This document shows, one piece after another, positions 1 to 5,034 of a stretch of DNA of 5,034 nucleotides. The notes below the pieces were generated by a model. That model was not told the origin of the DNA. It was given only the letters and a program-made list of their open reading frames with translations, and did not search any database. This stretch comes from Deltaproteobacteria bacterium (GTDB lineage: Bacteria > Desulfobacterota > GWC2-55-46 > DRQE01), in assembly GCA_011371515.1 (NCBI GenBank), contig DRQE01000169.1:1-5034 (forward strand), given 5' to 3'. Each line of letters begins with the position of its first letter. Position 1 is the first letter of the stretch. Position numbers and translations under genes: made by a program.

Positions 1-652
1 CGTGGGCAAGGAGTTTCTTTCCATCTTTTGTGTCAGGCTGGTAGGCACCTTCACTGAAGTATATGTGGTTACCATAGGTGAATGCCTTTGCACCTAAAAG
101 CCCACAGAGCCTTGCAGCTGTTGCATCGGTGTGTATGCGTACAGCGGAAAAGCCTCTTCCAAAGCGCTCTTCCATCTCCTTTAAGACCTCTGGCTCCATG
201 GGGCTTCCGCCACCATGGGTTGCGGCAAGTAGTTCTTCTACCTGTGGGTCTGTTATCTCTTCACCTGAAGCAGGCTTTGCCTGAAGGGCATCCTCTTCTT
301 CCTGCATACCTATAGGCTCATCGGCCTCCTCTTTTGTCTTGAGAGGCTCTTTCTCTTCTTCTGTCTGTGCGTTGATGGTCTCTTCTTCCTCTTCTTCCTG
401 CATCTTAAGCTGCTCTTCTTCGGCTGCTTTGAGCTGTGCCTCTTTTGGCTCTTCATCTGCTGCTCTGCTGACCTCTTCTGTGCGCTCTTTTGCTGATAGC
501 CTTGCAACAACCCTTTCGGCAACCCTGTCTGCCTCTTTCTCTGCAGGGTCATCCTTGCTGGAAGTTCTCAGCATCTTCTGAAGAGAGGGCTGTGTTCTGT
601 TCTGAGAAGAGGAGCTTTTCTTTGAGTCCTTTGTGCCTGAAAGAAAACCCAT
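1..652 (-). CDS. DUF4157 'eCIS core' domain protein, putative injection-system cargo (3' truncated by window)
   Basis: I translated this frame by hand from ATG at 652-650: 217 codons are open to the window edge with no stop, so the C-terminus is missing. Residues 1-30 are polar and serine-rich. Residues 35-50 carry DDPAEKEADRVAERVV, the Asp-Pro-x-Glu-x-x-Ala-Asp-x-x-Ala signature typical of the N-terminal part of DUF4157 proteins. Residues 58-140 are a highly acidic low-complexity linker. From about 147 the DUF4157 domain itself begins: GGGSPMEPEV, then a MEERFGRGFSAVRIHTD stretch, then GAKAFTYGNHIYF and finally KKLLAH at 212-217. The next codon begins with G, consistent with the HE of the HExxH motif that normally follows. 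There is no signal peptide or membrane segment. The start overlaps the stop of the ATPase gene (TGATG) and has a Shine-Dalgarno site. The family is strongly linked to eCIS loci, where it is regarded as cargo or a cargo-associated domain with a possible metallopeptidase motif. The family call is firm. Effector activity is inference, and any toxic domain would lie outside the window. Confidence 0.93.
   Translation of the reverse strand, partial: MGFLSGTKDSKKSSSSQNRTQPSLQKMLRTSSKDDPAEKEADRVAERVVARLSAKERTEEVSRAADEEPKEAQLKAAEEEQLKMQEEEEEETINAQTEEEKEPLKTKEEADEPIGMQEEEDALQAKPASGEEITDPQVEELLAATHGGGSPMEPEVLKEMEERFGRGFSAVRIHTDATAARLCGLLGAKAFTYGNHIYFSEGAYQPDTKDGKKLLAH
233..481 (-). repeat. Acidic Glu-rich low-complexity linker with degenerate EEE/LQxK units, inside the DUF4157 gene
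   Basis: This encodes residues 58-140 of the DUF4157 protein. By hand count about 28 of 83 residues are Glu and 4 are Asp, against about 8 Lys/Arg. A loose unit recurs, made of a run of Glu followed by a short Gln/Leu/Met/Lys patch: EEEQLKMQ, EEEEEETINAQ, EEEKEPLKTK, and then MQEEEDALQAKP. Similar acidic 'EEE-LQxK' tracts occur in other DUF4157 proteins. It is probably a disordered or helical spacer separating the N-terminal tail from the folded core. On DNA level it appears as a GAA/GAG purine-rich coding strand, and its other frames give misleading Lys/Arg-rich or Ser-rich ORFs. Confidence 0.8.
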
Positions 653-2001
653 CAAATGGTTCTCCCTTCTTTTGTGTACTCCTTCTCTATACCCTTGAGT
701 ATATGTGAAGCCCTTATGACATTACTCCCTTCGTTGAGTGCCATGAGCGATGCATAACGCACCACATTCATTATGGACGCTCCTGTAAGCTCGTACCTTT
801 CTGCAAGCTCTTCAAGGTTTACCGCCTTCTCGAGCACGGATTTCTCGGAAAAGCCCTTCTGCCATATCCTTAGCCGCTCTTGTTTTGTGGGCATGGGAAA
901 CTCTATCATGCACTGAAACCTTCTGAGGAATGCCTCGTCAAGGTTGCTCTTCCTGTTGGTTGCAAGTATTACAAGCCCTGTGTGTTCTTCCACACGATGG
1001 AGTAGATAGGCTACCTCCTGATTGCTGAATCTGTCGTGGGCGGTCTGAACCTCTGTGCGCTTTGTAAATAGGGCGTCTGCCTCGTCGAAAAAGAGTATCC
1101 AGTCTCTGTTATGGGCAGCATCGAATATCTTTTTAAGATTCTTCTCCGTCTCTCCTATGAACTTGGAGACCACGAGCGAAAGGTCTATCCTGTAGACATC
1201 GAGGCCTGTATCCTTTCCAAGAAGTGTTGCCGTAAGGGTCTTCCCCGTGCCCGGTGGACCGTGGAAGAGACACCTGTATCCCGGAGCTATCTTCTTATTA
1301 AGCCCCCACTCGTAGAGAAGCGTTCTGCCGTGTTTGAGCCATATCTTTATCTCTTCCACCTGTGCCCTCGTTCGGGCTGGCAGCACGAGGTCTTTCCACT
1401 CAAGCTCGGTGGTAATCCTCTGGGCAGGAAACTCGTGGCTGTAGCGTGGTGGGTGAAGACGCCCCGTAGTAAAGAGTGCAAGCACATCCTTGGAGGGCAC
1501 AAGCCTTGCTTCAAGCAGGCCTTTTGTTGTGTCGTCCTGCTCAAGGGTTATGAGCTCTTCTCTTATGAGAATGCTGTCGGGCTCGAAAAGGCGATAGTAG
1601 TAGAACCTCTTTTCAAGATTGTCTCCAGCAAGAAGAAATAGTGCCGTATCCACCGTTGGTGTTTGAAGCAAGGGAGTGTCTATTTTTTCAGCGGCTATCT
1701 CTTTCAGGAAACTGTCAAGAAGGTTTGGGGCTATGTGGGGATAAAGGGCAAGGACAAGCACAAGTCTTTCCTCTGCTGTAAGTCGGCATCCCCTTACGAC
1801 CTCGCTGTAAAGAGAGTTGCAGCCATTTAAAGAAGGCGGCGGAATCTCCAGCACATCCCTATAGGAAGTCTTCTTGCCGTGGTAGAGCATGTAGCGGGTC
1901 TTAACCACCTCTTTGAGCCATGCAAGCTCTTCTGCAAGGTGTCTTGCGTTATACTTGTAGTTAAGGTCTACCATTCTGTATACAGAGCCTCTTTCATCCA
2001 T
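652..2001 (-). CDS. AAA+ ATPase of a contractile injection system (Afp15/PVC15 type)
   Basis: The 449-residue protein has a helical N-terminal region (about 15-195) and one C-terminal AAA+ module. The N-terminal region resembles that of other eCIS ATPases: the RLVLVLALYPHI and TPTVDTALFLL segments, then an EWKDLVLPA stretch just before the AAA core. Visible AAA+ motifs are Walker A GPPGTGKT (248-255), Walker B ILFFDEAD (302-309), sensor 1 Asn349 in ATNRKSNLD, an arginine finger at Arg360/361 (FLRRF), and the lid with ELTGASI (404-410) in the sensor-2 position. All catalytic residues look intact. In Afp/PVC the homologue is a cytosolic ATPase required for particle assembly or toxin loading, and it is not part of the mature syringe. 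The gene follows the tape-measure gene directly, the standard eCIS order. The start is uncertain: ATG at 2001 overlaps the upstream gene by 34 nt with only a weak Shine-Dalgarno, while Met10 (ATG 1974-1972) overlaps its stop by only 7 nt and has AAAGAGG 13 nt upstream. Confidence 0.93.
   Translation of the reverse strand: MDERGSVYRMVDLNYKYNARHLAEELAWLKEVVKTRYMLYHGKKTSYRDVLEIPPPSLNGCNSLYSEVVRGCRLTAEERLVLVLALYPHIAPNLLDSFLKEIAAEKIDTPLLQTPTVDTALFLLAGDNLEKRFYYYRLFEPDSILIREELITLEQDDTTKGLLEARLVPSKDVLALFTTGRLHPPRYSHEFPAQRITTELEWKDLVLPARTRAQVEEIKIWLKHGRTLLYEWGLNKKIAPGYRCLFHGPPGTGKTLTATLLGKDTGLDVYRIDLSLVVSKFIGETEKNLKKIFDAAHNRDWILFFDEADALFTKRTEVQTAHDRFSNQEVAYLLHRVEEHTGLVILATNRKSNLDEAFLRRFQCMIEFPMPTKQERLRIWQKGFSEKSVLEKAVNLEELAERYELTGASIMNVVRYASLMALNEGSNVIRASHILKGIEKEYTKEGRTI
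661..668 (-). promoter_or_regulatory. Ribosome binding site for the DUF4157 gene, inside the ATPase 3' end
   Basis: On the minus strand AAGGGAGA lies 8 nt before the ATG at 652-650. It sits within the last codons of the ATPase gene and supports a real start at 652 despite the 1-nt overlap with the TGA stop. Together the site and the TGATG junction suggest translational coupling, giving a cargo to ATPase ratio set partly by reinitiation. Confidence 0.7.
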
Positions 2002-3563
2002 GGCAACTTCACCACCCCCAGTGGATATGGAAGATAATCGAGCAGCACATCATAGGCCTTTCTCTCAACCAGAAGATTCCAGCCTGCCCCAGCCCTTGTG
2101 AGTTTGCCCTCACGCACAAGGAAGGCCCTTCTGAACCCATCCACCGATGTTTTGCCTATCTTCTTCCAGTTCTCTATGGCATGTCGTAAAAGAGAGTCTG
2201 CCTCTTTGCTGTCCCTGGGCTCTCTTCTGTAGCCCGGCTCCACGGGCGTTGTAAGCTTCATTCCACATAGTACCTTGCACAGTACAAGGTGGTACTCCAT
2301 GTAATCACTGTCTCCCCTTACGAGATACTCAAGCTCTGCTACAGCCTGAACTCTACACTCCTCAGAACGAAACCTTTTGTCCTCAACGAGGCCCAGCCTT
2401 TCGAAGTATCTTTCAAGATAGGGCCAGAGAAGTACCAGCCCGCTGTTACTTACGAACCACTGCTCCTTTTCCGCATCCATATATTCCGATAGGCTCGCCT
2501 CTTCCAGCGAAACCTCCTCATCTGCGGGGTATTCTCTGTCTGGCGATACAGGGTGGGCTTCTTTTCCGTCGAGCTTTTCTGCCGTAAAAGGTATTCCATG
2601 TACCCTGTCCAAGGAAGTTTCACCCTCCGTCATCTGCTTTTTTACATTCTCTATATACTCTTCTATGTACTTACAAGCCCTATTCTCTGGCTTTCCTGTA
2701 GTAAGGGCTCTGTACTCTCTCGTAAACTCTGCAAGCTCCTCTCTGGTAAAGCCCTTCAGCCTTTCTTTCAAGCTATCTTCAAGCCACGGTATAAGAAGCC
2801 CTTCCCTGTCCTGCCTTCTGTAAAGTGCAGTCTTCTTTAAAAGTGCTGTATAGATAAAAGACTCTCTTTCCTCCCCGAGCCCGTGTTTCTTTAAGGTCTC
2901 ATACACCCTGTCTACAGCGTCTATTAGCTCTTCGAGCTCATGAGCCGATATGCCCGAACAGAGGGAAAGAATCTTTTTAAGGCTCTCTTCTTTCAGGTTG
3001 AAGACAAGCCTTTTAAGGGCATACTCTTCGGACAGGGCTCTTTTTATAAGTCTTTCCAGCCCTTCAGGATGTTCCTCCATAAGCCCTGTTATAAGAGTAT
3101 CCATGTCTCTAAAAACCCTTTCGTCTGCATTCCATGGAAGGGTGCCTGTAAAGAGAAACTCCTCCAGCTGCTCCACAAGGTGTAACGCAGTGGAATTAAG
3201 CCTTATATTTTCGTCCATTTCGGCTGGCAGGCTATGGGTCGGCGGATAATCTTCGGAATAGCCACTCAACTCTCCTATAAGGTTTTCTTCGAAGAACTCT
3301 TTAAGCCCTTTATAGAGGGCATCTCTGAGCTCTTCTCTGAAACCGTGAGTGCTTAACCTTCCAAGCTCCAGCTCTATAGACTCTATACGGATTACCCTGT
3401 CCTCTCTGTCGTAGGTATCAAGCACCTCTTCGAGAATCCTTTCGAGCTCTTCGCTACAAAGGCGTGTGGCTTCCTCTTCCACCTTTCTTGCAGCATTAAA
3501 GCTACTTGTGGCAAGCTGAAACACCACTTTCTTGACCCTGTGTGTCTTATCTGTAAGTAGCAT
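1968..3563 (-). CDS. Contractile injection system tape-measure family protein (Afp14-like)
   Basis: This is a 531-residue protein. The N-terminus has the family pattern: HRVKKVVFQLATSS, a helical segment, then RVIRIESIELELGRLS (56-71). The middle (about 75-345) is mostly charged helix with low conservation. The C-terminal half (about 368-531) carries a run of family hallmarks: FVSNSGLVLLWPYLERYFERLG (370-391), QAVAELEYLVRGD, a Glu-x-x-Leu-x-L-C-K-V-L-C-G motif (423-434), LLRHAIENWKKIGKTSVDGFRRAFLVREG, then the WNLLVERKAYDVLLDYLPYP block and a VVKLPWM...LYTEW terminus. The last residue is Trp, as is usual in this family. The assigned role of the family is control of inner-tube length or tube filling during eCIS assembly. 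It has no membrane segments, unlike many phage tape measures. The ATG is supported by GTGAGG with an 8-nt spacer. The protein appears short for the family, which is highly length-variable, because the region between the conserved ends is compact. Confidence 0.92.
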   Translation of the reverse strand: MLLTDKTHRVKKVVFQLATSSFNAARKVEEEATRLCSEELERILEEVLDTYDREDRVIRIESIELELGRLSTHGFREELRDALYKGLKEFFEENLIGELSGYSEDYPPTHSLPAEMDENIRLNSTALHLVEQLEEFLFTGTLPWNADERVFRDMDTLITGLMEEHPEGLERLIKRALSEEYALKRLVFNLKEESLKKILSLCSGISAHELEELIDAVDRVYETLKKHGLGEERESFIYTALLKKTALYRRQDREGLLIPWLEDSLKERLKGFTREELAEFTREYRALTTGKPENRACKYIEEYIENVKKQMTEGETSLDRVHGIPFTAEKLDGKEAHPVSPDREYPADEEVSLEEASLSEYMDAEKEQWFVSNSGLVLLWPYLERYFERLGLVEDKRFRSEECRVQAVAELEYLVRGDSDYMEYHLVLCKVLCGMKLTTPVEPGYRREPRDSKEADSLLRHAIENWKKIGKTSVDGFRRAFLVREGKLTRAGAGWNLLVERKAYDVLLDYLPYPLGVVKLPWMKEALYTEW

Positions 3564-3571
3564 GGGAGGGG

Positions 3572-3577
3572 CCTCAC
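3572..3577 (-). promoter_or_regulatory. Ribosome binding site for the tape-measure gene
   Basis: The 15-nt gap between the upstream TGA (3581-3579) and the ATG (3563-3561) holds GTGAGG with an 8-nt spacer. That gap is almost the only non-coding DNA in the window. It leaves no room for a promoter or terminator, so the two genes are read from one transcript. The spacer matches that of the DUF4157 gene. Confidence 0.7.
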
Positions 3578-3578
3578 A

Positions 3579-5034
3579 TCATCTTAAAAGATTTCTTATC
3601 TCCGGGAAACCATCTTCTCTCTCTAAAATAAGTGCTACAAAGTTTTTATCCTTCCTTAGCTCTCCTATGGCTGACTCCATAAGGGCAACAAGATTTCTTT
3701 TCGAATACTCACCCACGCAGCCGTCTATCGCAGGCAGCTCGAAGTGATTGTCCCGTATCTTGCAGGGCAGGTAAAAGTCTGCCACCACGACGAACCCTTC
3801 CGCAGAAGAGAAGTCTATCTTTCTGTAGCGCTCCATATTGGTTAGCATATCTTCCACAAAGCCTGCATCCTTGAACAGCAATCCGTATCCTGCCGTTGTA
3901 AGGCTGCTTACAACTCTTATGTTTGTTGCAGGAGCCACTCTATACAGGGGAAGCTCTACTCTCCCTATGAGCGGTTTCATCCGTATCTTGAGTGTCTTCT
4001 GGGTTGGTCCCAGCTTTTTTATAACAGACTGAAACCCCTGCTTGTAGCACAACACCATTGCTTCCACCTGTGGCATCTCGAACTGGGCTTCACCTTTTTG
4101 GTTGGTCCTGCCTTTCTTAATCACACTCTCTATAGCGTTATCCTTTCCAGTAAACACAACATACTCAACCCCTTTGAGAGGTCTATCCCCGCCTGCCGTG
4201 CCAATGGTGGTTGAAAGTCTTACCGTCTTTTTCGGTATGGTATCCTCGTAGACAAGGATGAATGTGCCTCCCCACATGGTGCCCGCAATGTGTTCCATGC
4301 CAGAGATAGCCTCATTGAATCTTGAAAAGAGGGATAGCCTCTCCACTCTCTGGGTAAAGCAATCACTGATGGCTCCAAAGGGTGTCAAAGGGCATCCCTC
4401 TATTAGCATATTTATGAAGACCTCTGCCTCGTTCACGAGGGTTGAAAAGAGCGGTGTTGTTATAATCCTCTCGTTGGGGTTTGCGGCAAGCCTCGTCTCT
4501 CCTGTCCGCCAGCTATAGATGTATTGCCTGATGCTGCTGCAGAGAAGCTCCATCATATACTGGGCGCCGAACAGCCGAGCAATACTTAGCTCCTTGAGGT
4601 CTTCCGGAAGGCCCTCCACATATTGAGCCAACAGCAAACCTGCCCGCTCGTACAGGGCTTTCATCCTGTTGTAAGAAGCTTCAAGCCTGTTGAGTGATAC
4701 ACCTCTGCCTTCTGAAAGAATGGTGCGGTAGATAAGATATGTGGTTACAAGGTAGAGCTCGTATCTACTTTTTTCTGTACCCAAAATGCTGCGCATATCG
4801 TCTATGCAGCATACAAGTCTGTTTCTGTACAGGCTGTAGAGGGTCTTAAGGTCTGCAATCTTCGTATCGTCGGGCAGGTAGAGCCTTTGAGAGTCTCCGT
4901 TCAATTTCAGGGTGATTATGTCGAAGTCAAGGTTGAACTCTCTTTTCCACCTCTTCAACTCTTCCACGGCAACATCCACCCTTTTGCCCACATGGCCCTC
5001 TATACGGAGCTTGGGATAGCCGCATATATCCAGA
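3579..5034 (-). CDS. Uncharacterised eCIS-locus protein with a carboxypeptidase-regulatory-like domain (5' end probably outside window)
   Basis: I do not recognise this protein as a whole. The frame is open from the window edge (first full codon at 5033) to TGA at 3581-3579. A GTG at 4991-4989 could start a 470-residue protein, but the 14 codons before it have no stop and look coding. The purine-rich AGAGGG before that GTG leaves only about 4 nt of spacing, so a start outside the window is more likely. Numbering from the GTG, residues 45-235 are helical with several Cys (61, 62, 151, 200, 211). Residues 250-340 look like a transthyretin or carboxypeptidase-regulatory-like beta-sandwich: PLKGVEYVVF, then GRTNQKGEAQFEMP, the Gly-turn 'T-x-x-x-G-x-A' pattern, then YKQGFQSVIKKLGP and KTLKIRMKPL. 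Residues 341-470 form an alpha/beta region of unknown type. There is no signal peptide or transmembrane helix. Its place just before the tape measure suggests a baseplate, spike, fibre or other accessory part, but this rests on context only. Confidence 0.7.
   Translation of the reverse strand, partial: LDICGYPKLRIEGHVGKRVDVAVEELKRWKREFNLDFDIITLKLNGDSQRLYLPDDTKIADLKTLYSLYRNRLVCCIDDMRSILGTEKSRYELYLVTTYLIYRTILSEGRGVSLNRLEASYNRMKALYERAGLLLAQYVEGLPEDLKELSIARLFGAQYMMELLCSSIRQYIYSWRTGETRLAANPNERIITTPLFSTLVNEAEVFINMLIEGCPLTPFGAISDCFTQRVERLSLFSRFNEAISGMEHIAGTMWGGTFILVYEDTIPKKTVRLSTTIGTAGGDRPLKGVEYVVFTGKDNAIESVIKKGRTNQKGEAQFEMPQVEAMVLCYKQGFQSVIKKLGPTQKTLKIRMKPLIGRVELPLYRVAPATNIRVVSSLTTAGYGLLFKDAGFVEDMLTNMERYRKIDFSSAEGFVVVADFYLPCKIRDNHFELPAIDGCVGEYSKRNLVALMESAIGELRKDKNFVALILEREDGFPEIRNLLR

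Noticed and set aside
310..552. An 80-codon minus-strand frame rich in Lys/Arg/Ser/Gln, resembling a basic nuclear-like protein
   Set aside because: It is the shifted frame of the GAA/GAG-rich acidic linker in the DUF4157 gene. Reading poly-Glu DNA out of phase yields Lys/Arg runs. The correct frame has clear family motifs on both sides.
339..581. A Ser-rich plus-strand open frame of 80 codons
   Set aside because: It is the complement of the same purine-rich tract (TCT/TTC codons give Ser/Phe runs), with no independent support.
1111..1641. A 176-codon open frame on the plus strand opposite the ATPase gene
   Set aside because: It lies directly antisense to the ATPase core including Walker A and B. 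It has no recognisable domain and its composition fits a reverse-frame shadow of a conserved gene.
652..2001. Possibility that the AAA+ protein is a ClpV-type T6SS ATPase or a FtsH/Lon-type protease
   Set aside because: There is only one AAA+ module, with no ClpB/ClpV second module and no protease domain. The N-terminal region and neighbours fit the eCIS Afp15/PVC15 group.
2289..3249. Several plus-strand open frames of 67-99 codons opposite the tape-measure gene
   Set aside because: All are antisense to a gene with strong family signatures. They overlap one another and have no recognisable motifs.
3564..3577. A short inverted repeat GAGGCCCCTC in the gap before the tape-measure gene, considered as a terminator or attenuator
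   Set aside because: The stem is only 4 bp with a 2-nt loop, too small to fold stably, and there is no T-run after it. The bases are better explained as the Shine-Dalgarno and spacer.

Overview
The window reads as one tightly packed operon, entirely on the minus strand, encoding the late part of an extracellular contractile injection system (eCIS: the phage-tail-like particles related to Serratia Afp, Photorhabdus PVC and marine MACs). Reading in transcription order, from high to low coordinates, there are four genes. The first is an unrecognised protein with a carboxypeptidase-regulatory-like beta-sandwich (3579-5034, 5' end probably outside the window). The second is a CIS tape-measure family protein (1968-3563). 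The third is an Afp15/PVC15-type AAA+ ATPase (652-2001). The fourth is a DUF4157 'eCIS core' protein, a likely cargo or effector (1-652), cut at the window edge just before its expected HExxH motif.

Spacing is extremely tight. There is a 15-nt gap between genes 1 and 2, a 34-nt overlap (or 7 nt with an alternative start) between genes 2 and 3, and a TGATG stop/start overlap between genes 3 and 4. No promoter, terminator, RNA gene, IS, CRISPR or recombination site was found. Only about 15 bases are non-coding, and the plus strand appears to hold only shadow frames.

How the genes fit together: the tape-measure protein would set or scaffold the inner tube length. The AAA+ ATPase would act in the cytosol in assembly and cargo loading, as described for PVC15. 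The DUF4157 protein, translated by coupling from the ATPase message, is the natural cargo candidate. The first gene lies where baseplate, spike or fibre components usually sit in eCIS loci, so a structural or accessory role is plausible but unproven. Sheath, tube, baseplate and tail-terminator genes are not in the window and would be expected upstream or elsewhere.

Organism: bacterial, of medium GC by eye, with frequent AGA/AGG arginine and ATA isoleucine codons and good Shine-Dalgarno sites. Such codon use is common in thermophilic or deep-branching anaerobic bacteria (for example Nitrospirota or Aquificota), but taxonomy cannot be settled from this sequence.
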